Part shown: piece by piece, positions 29,970 through 39,361 of the stretch
How positions within the stretch are numbered: position 1 is the first letter of the stretch
Layout of the letters: each line of letters starts with the position of its first letter
From: Neobacillus niacini
GTDB taxonomy: Bacteria > Bacillota > Bacilli > Bacillales > Cytobacillaceae
Direction: 5' to 3'
DNA length: 64,000 bases
Assembly (NCBI RefSeq): GCF_030817595.1
Contig: NZ_JAUSZN010000001.1
Span: forward strand, 2,736,001-2,800,000
Notes under the pieces: model-generated
The model's input: the letters and a program-made list of their open reading frames with translations, nothing else
Told to the model about the DNA's origin: nothing
Databases searched by the model: none
Translations under genes and position numbers: made by a program

Positions 29970-31889
29970 TTATTCTTCTTTATCAAAATAAAGCCTAATG
30001 GTTGAACCTTCTTTGACTTTTGAGCCAGCTTCCGGGGACTGCCGTACCACAATATCTCCTTCACCGCTAGCGTCAATTTTAAGATCCAGCAGTTGTTCTG
30101 TGATTTCTAACTTAGTCATTCCCGTTAGGTCTGGCAGTGTAATTAATGGTCTATCTGGCCATTTTATTTCCTTTTCAATTTGATCTTTTCGAGGTTCTAC
30201 CCCCAGTGCCATAAGACCATCCTTCATAATACTGCCAACGATTGGAGCAGCTACAGTTCCACCGAAAATAAGCCCGCCTTTCGGATTATCAACCGCAACA
30301 TAAACAACAATTTGAGGATCATCTGCAGGAGCAAAGCCCATAAAAGAAACGATAAAGTTATTTTCCAAATACCTGCCGTTTTGAGCTTTTTGAGCTGTTC
30401 CTGTCTTGCCGCCAATCCGATAAGAATCAACAAATGCCCTAAACCCTGAACCTTGAGCTACTACGGTTTCAAGTGCATGACGGATTTCTTTGGATGTCTC
30501 TTCAGAAATTACTCTTCTTTTCGCAACAGGAGTATTTCTCATGACCACTTCTTTCGTGACAGGATCTATTAACTCTTGTGCAATGTACGGTTTATAAAGA
30601 ATCCCGCCGTTTACCGCCGCAGCAACAGCTGCAACTTGTTGGATTGGAGTAACCGATACCCCTTGACCAAACGCAGTGGTCGCTAATTCAACCGGACCGA
30701 CTCGATTTAAATTAAACAAAATTCCTGATCCTTCGCCCGCTAAATCTATCCCTGTTTTTTGGCCAAAACCAAAGTCTTTTATATATTTAAACAATGTATC
30801 TTTACCTAATCTTTGCCCTAATTCTACAAACCCAGGGTTACATGAATTTTGCACGACCTCGAGGAAGGATTGACTTCCATGACCGCCTCTTTTCCAGCAT
30901 TTCAATCTTGCCCCAGCTACTTCTACAGAACCTGAATCATGAAAATGTTCCTTTTCTAAATCAACTTTACCCTCCTCTAAAGCAGCGGCAAGAGTGATGA
31001 TTTTAAAGGTTGAACCAGGCTCATAGCTTGACCATACAGGAAGGTTCCTGTTATACACCTCTTGTGAGACGTTTCGAAAGTTAGCCGGGTCAAATGTAGG
31101 TCGGCTTGACATCCCTAATATCTTCCCATTATTTGGATCCATCGCAATCGCTATGATTCCGTCAGGATTATAGGTCGCTTCAGCTATATCTAGTTCTCTC
31201 TCCATAATGGTTTGAATTTTAGTATCAATCGTAAGCTTTAAATCAAGTCCGTCTACTGGCTGCTCATAGTCGTCAGCCATGTCGTCCATTCTTTCTCCTT
31301 TAGCATTGGCGTAAAACTTAACTGCGCCTCTTTCTCCACTTAACTCTTTATCGTAGTAAAGTTCCAATCCCATTAACCCCTGGTTGTCCACCCCAGAAAA
31401 TCCTAGAACATGAGAAAGATAACTTCCGAACGGATAATGTCTTTTAGAGTCTTCACCGATATATACCCCTTCGAGTCCTAAAGCCCTGATCTCTTTTGCC
31501 TTTTCATGAGAAATCTTTCGTCCTTCTTTTATCCTGATAATAGATTTACCCTCAGTGATTTGTCGGTAAGCATTTTCTTTTGGAATATTTAACACTGCTG
31601 CTAATTTCTCTGATGTAGCTGCAGGGTCCTTGACCTGTCTTGGTATCACATATACTGTTGGAGCACTAATATTTGTTGCTAATGGCACACCATTGCGGTC
31701 TATAATCTCCCCGCGCTCCGGTTCAAAAGGAATATTTCTACTCCATGACCCCTTTGCTTGACCGGTCAACTTATCCCCTAAAACAAACTGTACATACCCA
31801 AGGCGGACATCAATAATTAGAAAAATTAAGATTCCTACGAACATTGCAATCATTAACCTTTTACGGACAGTTACATTTGAAACACGCAT
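29970..31889 (-). CDS. spoVD: Sporulation-specific class B penicillin-binding protein SpoVD
   Basis: Transpeptidase for spore cortex synthesis in the mother cell, partner of SpoVE. 639 residues: N-terminal membrane anchor (about 13-33), PBP dimerisation domain, transpeptidase with active-site serine in EPGSTFK, SCNPG-type second motif, and KTGTAQ as third motif. One C-terminal PASTA domain (LITLPDLTGMTKLE onward) follows. It lies directly after pbpB, its vegetative paralogue. A sigma-E promoter and a hairpin around its ribosome site lie upstream. Confidence 0.96.
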   Translation of the reverse strand: MRVSNVTVRKRLMIAMFVGILIFLIIDVRLGYVQFVLGDKLTGQAKGSWSRNIPFEPERGEIIDRNGVPLATNISAPTVYVIPRQVKDPAATSEKLAAVLNIPKENAYRQITEGKSIIRIKEGRKISHEKAKEIRALGLEGVYIGEDSKRHYPFGSYLSHVLGFSGVDNQGLMGLELYYDKELSGERGAVKFYANAKGERMDDMADDYEQPVDGLDLKLTIDTKIQTIMERELDIAEATYNPDGIIAIAMDPNNGKILGMSSRPTFDPANFRNVSQEVYNRNLPVWSSYEPGSTFKIITLAAALEEGKVDLEKEHFHDSGSVEVAGARLKCWKRGGHGSQSFLEVVQNSCNPGFVELGQRLGKDTLFKYIKDFGFGQKTGIDLAGEGSGILFNLNRVGPVELATTAFGQGVSVTPIQQVAAVAAAVNGGILYKPYIAQELIDPVTKEVVMRNTPVAKRRVISEETSKEIRHALETVVAQGSGFRAFVDSYRIGGKTGTAQKAQNGRYLENNFIVSFMGFAPADDPQIVVYVAVDNPKGGLIFGGTVAAPIVGSIMKDGLMALGVEPRKDQIEKEIKWPDRPLITLPDLTGMTKLEITEQLLDLKIDASGEGDIVVRQSPEAGSKVKEGSTIRLYFDKEE

Positions 31890-31890
31890 A

Positions 31891-31926
31891 AAATGAACGA
31901 GCCTCCTTTATCCTACTCGTTCATTT
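31891..31926 (-). promoter_or_regulatory. Hairpin enclosing the spoVD ribosome binding site
   Basis: The RNA has perfect 11-base arms, AAATGAACGAG and CTCGTTCATTT, around a 14-base loop that holds the Shine-Dalgarno AAAGGAGG. The stem ends one base before the ATG. Because the predicted sigma-E start (about 31916) falls at the 5' arm, only transcripts read through from pbpB would contain the whole stem. See findings. Confidence 0.7.
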
Positions 31927-31952
31927 ATATGCTTGTACTATATTGAATAGAA
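31923..31952 (-). promoter_or_regulatory. Sigma-E promoter of spoVD
   Basis: Minus-strand TTCTATT, 14-base spacer, CATATAAAT, close to the sigma-E consensus (KMATATT and CATACAHT). B. subtilis spoVD is a mother-cell, sigma-E-dependent gene. Confidence 0.6.
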
Positions 31953-31978
31953 CGTCAACTATTACTGTTCTATCACTA

Positions 31979-34210
31979 TTAATCCCTTGGGAGATTCTCT
32001 AATTCTTCCTCTGTGCCTTTTGTACTTTCTTCCGATTCTTTTGCTTCAATTTCTAGCTTTTCTTCTGTCGTTTTTAAATCCACGATAAGAAAATCTCCCT
32101 TGCGTAAGAAAGCACCTTCTTTAATATTTTGCTTAACAACATAACCACTGCCAGTAGAATTTAGTTTCATCCCCGAAATCTTCGCGACCTTCATTACGTC
32201 TCTTAGCGACCATCCTGTCATATCCGGTGCTGCCAATTTATCTTCGGTTTTGATAATTATTTTCTCACCCTCAAGGACATCCGTATCTGCTGCAGGAAGC
32301 TGACCCGTGACTTTGTCACCTTTTCCCAGCACAACTACTTGTAGACCTGATTCCTCAAGTTGCTTAACTGATTTTGTTACATCTTGCCCCACTAAATCTG
32401 CTAGTTTCGCAGTTGAGGCTTTTTCTTGCTGTGAAGGCTGAATATTTAAATACTGTAAACTATTTTTCATAACGGGATTAAAAACCTTTGAAACAGGTAT
32501 CGATCCCATAGAATAATGTTCTATTTCAGGCTGCTGGACAGCTACATAGACAATTAACTTCGGATCATCTTTTGGTGCCATACCTAAGAATGAAAAGATA
32601 TAATCTTCTTGTCCATCTAAATATCCGCCCTTTGGATCAGGAATACTAGCTGTTCCTGTTTTCCCAGCAACACTATAGCCATCAATTTGATATCGAGTCC
32701 CCGTACCTGTTTCTTTATTGGTAACTACCGTTTCAAGGATATCACGAACCTCCTTGGCGGTTTCAGCGGAAATAGGTGTTGAAACAACCTCAGGTGTCAC
32801 ATTTTTGATTACTTCACCAGTGTCGTGATTGACAATTTTTTCAATCACTTGCGGCTTCATCATTTTCCCATTGTTAGCGATCGCAGTCATCGCTTGGATT
32901 TGCTGAATGGGAGTAATCGCAGTTCCCTGCCCATATGCGGTCGTTGCTTTTTCAATTGGCCAAGTAAATTGGATTTTTCCCGACGTTTCAGCAGGCAAGT
33001 CAATCCCCGTTGGGTTATCAAAACCAAATTTAGTCAAGTATTCTCTGAACTTTTCAAAACCTAAGAGTTCATTTGCTATTTTCGCAAAGGCAACATTCGA
33101 AGAGCGCTGAACTCCTTCAAGATAAGTAATCGTTCCCCAGCCAGATCTTTTATGATCATGTATCGGCTTATCTTTTGAGGTTACTTGATAAGAACCGGAC
33201 TGGAACATATCATTCGGGTTAAATTTCTTTTCTTCAATTGCCGCAGCAAGCGTAAAGATCTTCATCGTTGAGCCAGGCTCAAAAGATGTTTCAATTGCTT
33301 CATTATGCCAGCTCTGATTTATGCCTTCCTTCGTTTTAGGGTGAAAGGAAGGTCTCTGTCCCATGGCTAAAATGTCGCCTGTTTTAGGATCCGCTACAAT
33401 AGCAATGATTTTTTTAGGATTATATTCATCCACTACTTTGTTCATGGCGTCTTCCAAAAAGGTTTGAATCTTTTGATCGATGGTTAAATAGACATCATTT
33501 CCGTTCTGTGCTGGAGTAACCTTCTGCTCCCCGTTCGGAAGCAGATATCCCCATAAATCACTTTCGTAATTAATTTTTCCGTCCTTACCTGTCAGTTCAT
33601 CGTTTAGGGTCTTTTCAATCCCCATCATTCCAACATAATTGTAGGTTCCATCCTTTTCTTCCACTCTGTCTGCATACCCAACCAAGTGAGAAGCAAAGAT
33701 TCCATTCGGATAAAACCTTTTCGAATCGCGTTTAAAAGTAATCCCCGGAAGCTTTAAGGCTTCAATTTCTTTTTTTGTTTGGTGAGAAATATCTCTTCCT
33801 GCTTTGCCAAATTCCACTTGAAACTGATCTTTGGTCAAAATACTATAAATCTCGGACTCTTCCATATCAATAATCTTAGCTAATTCCCTAGCTGTTTTTT
33901 TTGGATCCGTTACATGATTAGGATTTTTTGGATTGGTCGTCATCTTTTTATCCAATATCGCAATTAACGTGTAAGAAGTAGTATCCTCGGAAATGACTAC
34001 CTCATTACGATCATAAATCACACCTCTTGCCGCTTCCAAATTTCCCGTTCTGCTGTACTTTTGCTCAGCTTTCGCAGCAAGTGGCTGTGATCCGACCTCA
34101 CCAGTAAATTGAATGGTAAAATATCTAGAAAGTAATATAAAAAAGAGCAGGCCGAATAATCCAAACAATACGGCTGCCCCGACATTCATATATGGTTGTT
34201 TCTTGGTCAT
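31979..34210 (-). CDS. pbpB: Division-specific class B penicillin-binding protein PbpB (PBP2B)
   Basis: Septal transpeptidase that works with FtsW. 743 residues: membrane anchor near the N-terminus, dimerisation domain with AARGVIYDRNEVV, transpeptidase with active-site serine in EPGSTMK, SSN motif in QRSSNVAFAK and KTGTAS. Two PASTA domains and an acidic tail (TEEKLEIEAKESEES) follow. Its start overlaps the ftsL stop as ATGA, so FtsL and PbpB are made together. Confidence 0.97.
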   Translation of the reverse strand: MTKKQPYMNVGAAVLFGLFGLLFFILLSRYFTIQFTGEVGSQPLAAKAEQKYSRTGNLEAARGVIYDRNEVVISEDTTSYTLIAILDKKMTTNPKNPNHVTDPKKTARELAKIIDMEESEIYSILTKDQFQVEFGKAGRDISHQTKKEIEALKLPGITFKRDSKRFYPNGIFASHLVGYADRVEEKDGTYNYVGMMGIEKTLNDELTGKDGKINYESDLWGYLLPNGEQKVTPAQNGNDVYLTIDQKIQTFLEDAMNKVVDEYNPKKIIAIVADPKTGDILAMGQRPSFHPKTKEGINQSWHNEAIETSFEPGSTMKIFTLAAAIEEKKFNPNDMFQSGSYQVTSKDKPIHDHKRSGWGTITYLEGVQRSSNVAFAKIANELLGFEKFREYLTKFGFDNPTGIDLPAETSGKIQFTWPIEKATTAYGQGTAITPIQQIQAMTAIANNGKMMKPQVIEKIVNHDTGEVIKNVTPEVVSTPISAETAKEVRDILETVVTNKETGTGTRYQIDGYSVAGKTGTASIPDPKGGYLDGQEDYIFSFLGMAPKDDPKLIVYVAVQQPEIEHYSMGSIPVSKVFNPVMKNSLQYLNIQPSQQEKASTAKLADLVGQDVTKSVKQLEESGLQVVVLGKGDKVTGQLPAADTDVLEGEKIIIKTEDKLAAPDMTGWSLRDVMKVAKISGMKLNSTGSGYVVKQNIKEGAFLRKGDFLIVDLKTTEEKLEIEAKESEESTKGTEEELENLPRD

Positions 34211-34566
34211 TTCTCTTGCACAACCTTGACGTTATTTTCGTTTTTTACAAGCCCCATTTGCGTTGCCTTTTCTAAAATTCTCTCGTAGGTACTCAACTCA
34301 CTTACTTGTACCTGCAGGTCACTATTAATCTTTTCAAGCTCATTAACAGAGGTTTGGACCTCCTGAATTTCCTTATTCACCTGGTAAATTTCCGCTTGAT
34401 TCGAGATCAGATGGACGGCACCAAAACAAACCAACCCTGTAAATACTACTCCGATTATTTTCTCCCCAGGTGTAAGCCAGTGCTTTTTTGTTTTTACAAT
34501 ACTTTGTTCCTGTACTGTCCGTTCTACTTGCTGTTGTTGCTGAAATTTCCTGGCAAGACTACTCAT
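34207..34566 (-). CDS. ftsL: Cell division protein FtsL
   Basis: Small bitopic divisome protein that partners DivIB and DivIC. 119 residues: a Q-rich cytoplasmic head, one membrane segment (about 36-54, IIGVVFTGLVCFGAVHLIS), then a leucine-zipper-like coiled coil (EIQEVQTSVNELEKINSDL). Sequence is poorly conserved in the family; identification rests on topology and its place between rsmH and pbpB. Confidence 0.92.
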   Translation of the reverse strand: MSSLARKFQQQQQVERTVQEQSIVKTKKHWLTPGEKIIGVVFTGLVCFGAVHLISNQAEIYQVNKEIQEVQTSVNELEKINSDLQVQVSELSTYERILEKATQMGLVKNENNVKVVQEK

Positions 34567-34606
34567 TCTTTCCCCTCCACATGGTTATTTTTTATTTCTC
34601 TTTATA

Positions 34607-35539
34607 TTATAGTTTTTCCGCAATCCGTAATTTTGCAGATCGTGCGCGGTTATTATGTTCTAATTCTTCTTCAGAAGGAAGAATAGGCTTTCGCGTAATC
34701 AACTTTAAAATCGGCTTAAATTCTTCAGGAATTATCGGTAATCCATGCGGTAAATCTGGTGTTTCACTTGCCTTTTTAAAAGCCGCCTTACAAATCCGGT
34801 CTTCTAAAGAGTGGAAAGTAATAACACTGATTCTACCTTCCGGATTAAGGATATCAATTGCTTTTTGCAAAGATTTTTCAAAAACTGCTAATTCATCATT
34901 AACAGCAATCCTGACAGCTTGAAATATCCTCTTGGCTGGATGTCCGCCCTTTCTTCTTGCTGGGGCAGGAATCCCTTCCTTAATAAGTTCAACCAGCTCA
35001 AATGTAGTTTCAATTGGCTTAATTTCTCTTCTAGCCTCTATTTTTCGTGCAATTTGCTTAGAAAATTTCTCTTCTCCATAGCGAAAAAAGATCCTAACTA
35101 AATCCTCATAAGACCAATGGTTAATAACATCATAGGCTGAAATATCCGCATCATTGTCCATTCTCATGTCGAGTGGTGCGTCATGATGGTAACTGAATCC
35201 TCTTTCCGGAGTGTCCAATTGGGGAGAGGAAACACCAAGGTCATATAGGACCCCATCAACTTTTTCAATCCCAAGCTTTTCAAGTTCTTCCTTGAGGTAT
35301 AAGAAATTGCTCTTGATTATGGTTAGCTGCTCACCGTAGCGTGACAATTTCTCTTTTGCATTGGCAATAGCTACTTCGTCTTGATCGAAGGCAAACAATT
35401 TTCCATTATCAGTAAGTTTTGATAGTATCAGGGAACTGTGTCCAGCCCCACCTAATGTACAATCAACATAAATGCCGTCTGGTTTAATATTCAATCCGTT
35501 AACAGCTTCATCTAGTAACACAGTTGTATGTTCAAACAT
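34607..35539 (-). CDS. rsmH: 16S rRNA (cytosine-N4) methyltransferase RsmH (MraW)
   Basis: Methylates C1402 of 16S rRNA with S-adenosylmethionine. 310 residues. The SAM site is in [18 protein letters not shown], and LDMRMD and the C-terminal FHSLEDRI motif are typical. Start is the ATG before TTTGAACATACAAC; another ATG directly before it (codon shift of one residue) is possible, with AAGGTGAT upstream. Second gene of the mraZ operon. Confidence 0.97.
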   Translation of the reverse strand: MFEHTTVLLDEAVNGLNIKPDGIYVDCTLGGAGHSSLILSKLTDNGKLFAFDQDEVAIANAKEKLSRYGEQLTIIKSNFLYLKEELEKLGIEKVDGVLYDLGVSSPQLDTPERGFSYHHDAPLDMRMDNDADISAYDVINHWSYEDLVRIFFRYGEEKFSKQIARKIEARREIKPIETTFELVELIKEGIPAPARRKGGHPAKRIFQAVRIAVNDELAVFEKSLQKAIDILNPEGRISVITFHSLEDRICKAAFKKASETPDLPHGLPIIPEEFKPILKLITRKPILPSEEELEHNNRARSAKLRIAEKL

Positions 35540-35599
35540 CATTATCACCTTTTCCAATCGAACGATATAAAACGGAGTTATAATAGAATAACTTGTCCA

Positions 35600-36031
35600 T
35601 TATATATCAAAACCAATCATATTTTCTGCAATTTCGGCAAAAGATTCTTCAGACTCTGAGAAATAGTCTTCCCAAATCTGCTTGCTCCAAATTTCAATTC
35701 GATTGGATACTCCTAAAACTACACATTCTTTTTCTAGTTTTGCATACTGAAGTAATGGTGCTGGAATATTTATTCTTCCTTGTTTATCGAGTTCACTCTC
35801 TGTTGCACCGGAAAAGAAAAATCGGGTAAATGCACGGGCGTCTTTTTTTGTTAGGGGCAGGCCTTTTAGTTTGTCTTCGATAAGTGCCCACTCTTTTAAT
35901 GGGTAACCAAACAGACATTGATCCAAACCGCGTGTGATGATAAACATTTCTCCAAGCTCTTCGCGGAATTTGGAAGGCACAATCATCCGGCCCTTATTAT
36001 CAATGCTATGATGGTATTCACCCATAAACAT
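35600..36031 (-). CDS. mraZ: Transcriptional regulator MraZ
   Basis: 143-residue regulator with two SpoVT/AbrB-like domains; forms rings and binds the mra promoter to repress its own operon. The [16 protein letters not shown] and [16 protein letters not shown] segments are the two half-repeats. Start MFMGEYHHS matches B. subtilis MraZ; an earlier ATG five codons upstream overlaps the putative operator. First gene of the mraZ-rsmH-ftsL-pbpB unit. Confidence 0.95.
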   Translation of the reverse strand: MFMGEYHHSIDNKGRMIVPSKFREELGEMFIITRGLDQCLFGYPLKEWALIEDKLKGLPLTKKDARAFTRFFFSGATESELDKQGRINIPAPLLQYAKLEKECVVLGVSNRIEIWSKQIWEDYFSESEESFAEIAENMIGFDI

Positions 36032-36040
36032 ACCCGGTAC

Positions 36041-36086
36041 CCCCACTTTCTATTTAAAATGTACCACATTCCCCCACTTTCCTCCA
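36041..36086 (-). promoter_or_regulatory. Candidate MraZ operator
   Basis: Upstream of mraZ the minus strand has TGGAG, TGGGG and TGGTA spaced exactly 10 bases apart, plus a fourth TGGGG 21 bases further on, next to the start. E. coli MraZ is reported to bind TGGGN repeats with five-base gaps, so this looks like an autoregulatory site. Confidence 0.55.
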
Positions 36087-36146
36087 CCTATTTTTTAATT
36101 ATTCTTTTCCTAGTTCCCTAAATCCTTTATTTGCAGTAAATTTCTT

Positions 36147-36179
36147 CAAAAAAAAAGAACTTCACTAAGCGTGAAGTCC
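36147..36179 (-). terminator. Rho-independent terminator after bshC
   Basis: Minus-strand hairpin GGACTTCACGC...TAGTGAAGTTC followed by nine U, right after the bshC stop. Confidence 0.85.
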
Positions 36180-37814
36180 TTAAAGCTTTATTACCTTGTG
36201 CTTTCCATCAAATACAAACTCAAGTTCCATTAATTCTTTAATAAAACTTGTTCCATACAGATTTAAATAATAGAAAATGTTCCAAACTCGCTCTTGCGGA
36301 AATCCATCAGGTCGTAATGATAAATCGATACGATTATACTTACTTAGAATTACATTGAACCTTGATTTTACGGATTCCTCCAGCTTTGTTTCCAAAAACC
36401 CAATCTGTTTTAATAAATAGGTTTCATTTTTCTTTACTAGAGGCAGCAGACTTCTATCAAGTTGGTTGGTTTTCATCTCAATCTGTTCATACTGCTTTAA
36501 TAACTCGGATTTCAGGGTGGAGAATAACTCAGATACTTCTTTATCCTTAATTGACTCTAGATATTGGTCTCTTTCCTCCACCGTTCCCCTGCTCAATACC
36601 TTGATTAATTCCAAGTTTAGCTCATGAATATCACTTTCAACAGCTCTCTCCACCAAGGTTATGTTTAACCTCGGAACAATTGGAGGCATTTTTATTTTAA
36701 AATGCTCAAAAACCAGCTTTAATTCAGCCCAATAAGAGATTTCCCCCGGTCCAGCAATAAATGCCAATGTTGGGAATAGCCACTCTTGCATTAATGGCCG
36801 CGTCACCACATTATTACTAAGTTTTGCTGGGTCCTGATAGGCAATTCCGATTAGTTCTTCCTTGGTAAAGGAAACAACTCCACTCTTCCCCACAAATGTA
36901 TTACTTTCTGAATCAAATTCAAGCAAGATTCGTTCATTTGATTTTGGACTGTAATAAAACAAGTTTGCGGCTTTTTCATGTGAATCGATTGTGATTGGAT
37001 ATTCCTTTTTACCTATAATACTTTGCTGTTCAAGTAAACAAGTGGTAATTTCCCTGTGTTGCTCAATTTGTTGAGCAAATTGCTCTGTCTGCAAAAGACG
37101 GAACTTACGATCACCCGAATCAACAATTAACAAGCCATAATCCTTAAAAAGCTCCATTACAATGTTAGCAAAGAAGTCGACAAACGTTGAGGAATTGCTC
37201 AATGCTTTTTCCGCAAAGTTGATTAGCTGCTTAGTTTGATTAGTCTCACCGAAGTTTTCAATTACATTAATGACCCATTGTCGGCAAACGTCTTTGTTAA
37301 GGGCGATATCTGAGACCATTTTCTTCTGTTTAACCTTTTCAGGGTATGACCATTTGTCTACTCTTTGCTTACCTGCCATAAACACATGATTTACTTCATG
37401 GAAATCATGGTCTTCCCCAGCTATCCAAAATACAGGAATGACAGGTACACCAAGCTGCTTCTCTTTTTCCTCTGCTAATTTAATAATGGAGATGATCTTA
37501 TGTATCGAATAAAGAGGTCCTGTAAGGATACCTGCTTGTTGACCGCCGATAACCACTACACTATTCAATTGTTTTAGTTTTGCAAGTGAATTTTCCACTG
37601 CTTCTGATGATGGAAAACGTTCCATAAATTTCTCTATGTGACCAGCTACTTTTTCACGAGGAAAGTGTCGATTGCTTAATTCGTCTAACCTCTTCTGATC
37701 TTCGGCAAAGTCATTAAACCGATAATGGAAAAAAGGCAGAATATCAGAGGATTGTTCTAGATAATTAGAAGCAAATCGATTCGTAGCTGACAATGAGAGA
37801 TTTAAAATCTCCAT
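36180..37814 (-). CDS. bshC: Bacillithiol biosynthesis cysteine-adding enzyme BshC
   Basis: Proposed to add cysteine to GlcN-malate in the last step of bacillithiol synthesis, the low-molecular-weight thiol of Bacilli. 544 residues, close to B. subtilis YllA (539). It has the family core VVVIGGQQAGILTGPLYS, IPVFWIAGEDHDFHEVNHVF with a histidine/aspartate cluster, and a long C-terminal coiled coil (about 390-470). It lies between panE/DUF3397 and mraZ as in B. subtilis. Confidence 0.95.
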   Translation of the reverse strand: MEILNLSLSATNRFASNYLEQSSDILPFFHYRFNDFAEDQKRLDELSNRHFPREKVAGHIEKFMERFPSSEAVENSLAKLKQLNSVVVIGGQQAGILTGPLYSIHKIISIIKLAEEKEKQLGVPVIPVFWIAGEDHDFHEVNHVFMAGKQRVDKWSYPEKVKQKKMVSDIALNKDVCRQWVINVIENFGETNQTKQLINFAEKALSNSSTFVDFFANIVMELFKDYGLLIVDSGDRKFRLLQTEQFAQQIEQHREITTCLLEQQSIIGKKEYPITIDSHEKAANLFYYSPKSNERILLEFDSESNTFVGKSGVVSFTKEELIGIAYQDPAKLSNNVVTRPLMQEWLFPTLAFIAGPGEISYWAELKLVFEHFKIKMPPIVPRLNITLVERAVESDIHELNLELIKVLSRGTVEERDQYLESIKDKEVSELFSTLKSELLKQYEQIEMKTNQLDRSLLPLVKKNETYLLKQIGFLETKLEESVKSRFNVILSKYNRIDLSLRPDGFPQERVWNIFYYLNLYGTSFIKELMELEFVFDGKHKVIKL

Positions 37815-37893
37815 TTAAGTACTTCCTTTCTGATCAACCATATTCATTCCATATGAGTATAGCATTATCCAACCTAATAAAAAAAATCTTTGC

Positions 37894-38286
37894 TTAAGAA
37901 AATGTAAAAGTTAATGCACTCCGCAGTATGCCAAATACAGTTAGGGATATATAAGCAAAAAAGAAGATAAGAAAATTAAAACGCCAAAACCCTTTAAAAA
38001 CCTTAGTAAATATAATTTCTCCTTTTATCTTCCAATGTATGACGACAAATATCATTGCAATTACGAGTAAAATTAGCAAAATTAAGCCAAAAAACGATTT
38101 ACCCCAAATCGTTATTAACAAAAAATGGACAGCCACTATAAAGAGGATCGTTGAGTAATCCAACGCTTTATGAAATGACTTTCGAGTGTTTTTTGTTATA
38201 AGCTTATTCAATACATAAATGATAAAAAAACCGAGAAGAGGTACTGTTAAGAAAATGGTAATAATTGATGAGATAAATGAATTCAA
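37894..38286 (-). CDS. DUF3397 membrane protein
   Basis: 130-residue protein with four predicted membrane segments and few charges in between, matching the DUF3397 family of Bacillaceae. No function known. It starts at a TTG eight bases after GGAGG that overlaps the panE stop (TTGA), so the two genes are translationally coupled. Location between panE and bshC is conserved in several Bacillaceae as far as I recall. Confidence 0.8.
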   Translation of the reverse strand: MNSFISSIITIFLTVPLLGFFIIYVLNKLITKNTRKSFHKALDYSTILFIVAVHFLLITIWGKSFFGLILLILLVIAMIFVVIHWKIKGEIIFTKVFKGFWRFNFLIFFFAYISLTVFGILRSALTFTFS

Positions 38287-39191
38287 TTAACTCTCCTCCG
38301 ATCCTTTTCTTTCCCTTTAATTAAATAATAATAGCTTTCAATGTTCGTTGCGGTTTTTCGTTGAACCTCAGCCTCCTCTATTAAAAAGCCTAGTATTGCG
38401 TCAATTTCAGTCCTTCTTCCCGCCTCCAGGTCTTTTAGCATGGATGACTGGTTATGTCCGGTTTTTTTACAAATTCGGAGCACTTCTCTAAATCTATTAA
38501 TAGGGTCTTCTAGGTTTAGAATAAATGAGATTTCTAGAAATAGTTTTTTTACAGCAGCAAAATAAAAAGTGTTGGTTATTAACTCACCATTTTTGATTTG
38601 AAGGATGGCTGTTAAAGGATTAATGACTGCATTTGCAATTAATTTATTTATCAGCATATTATAAAAATCTTCTTTCAAGGTAATCGGGAAATCAATAGCG
38701 GCGCAAAGCTCACCAAACTCCTTTATTGTTTCAATACTGCCTTTAAAAAGAGCAACATTAATAGCCCCTTTTCCATTGTGAGAAACCGTGTATGTATTAA
38801 TTTTACTGGCCCCATGCTCAACGGATCCAACAAAAATATTAGTCGCAGGAATATTTTTTAGTAATTTTAAATGACTCATTCCATTTTGTAAAAATAATAG
38901 GTTATGAGGAATACACTCCAAACTATTTATCTGATGAATAATAGAATGAATTTGGTATTGTTTTACAGCAATGATCGTTAATTCTTCTAAACCAGTCCAA
39001 TTAGAAACAGGAAGGGCTTGAATACTAACTCTGCTTTGTAAATCACCGACATCTTGCAGGTATATCCCGTTTTGATTAATGATCTCTGCTTGTTCAGTTG
39101 TTTTGGTATAAAGTGTGACAGAAAAAGCCTTGCTTAAATATGCTGCGAATAATAATCCAATAGAACCAGCCCCAATAATGCCAATCTTCAC
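38283..39191 (-). CDS. panE: 2-dehydropantoate 2-reductase
   Basis: NADPH-dependent reduction of ketopantoate to pantoate on the way to coenzyme A. 302 residues. Rossmann motif GIIGAGSIGLLFA at the N-terminus, then VKQYQ and the C-terminal catalytic stretch KLIANAVINPLTAI with its lysine and asparagine; GRRTEIDAILGFLIEEA is typical. The start is taken as GTG with GGGTGGG upstream; the ATG three codons earlier lacks a ribosome site. Corresponds to B. subtilis ylbQ. CoaD, later in the same pathway, is in this window. Confidence 0.94.
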   Translation of the reverse strand: MKIGIIGAGSIGLLFAAYLSKAFSVTLYTKTTEQAEIINQNGIYLQDVGDLQSRVSIQALPVSNWTGLEELTIIAVKQYQIHSIIHQINSLECIPHNLLFLQNGMSHLKLLKNIPATNIFVGSVEHGASKINTYTVSHNGKGAINVALFKGSIETIKEFGELCAAIDFPITLKEDFYNMLINKLIANAVINPLTAILQIKNGELITNTFYFAAVKKLFLEISFILNLEDPINRFREVLRICKKTGHNQSSMLKDLEAGRRTEIDAILGFLIEEAEVQRKTATNIESYYYLIKGKEKDRRRVN

Positions 39192-39361
39192 GATACCCAC
39201 CCATTTATTGTCTTTTTTATTTTATATTTTATCAGATGCAGCCCGTAGTGTGTATGATTGTCCTTAAAAAGAAATAAAACGCTTTCCAAGGGATATATAA
39301 AGAATTTTTTGCTTCTTTGTTATATAATGATATTAATTCATTTCTTAGGGGGAGCGCTTAT

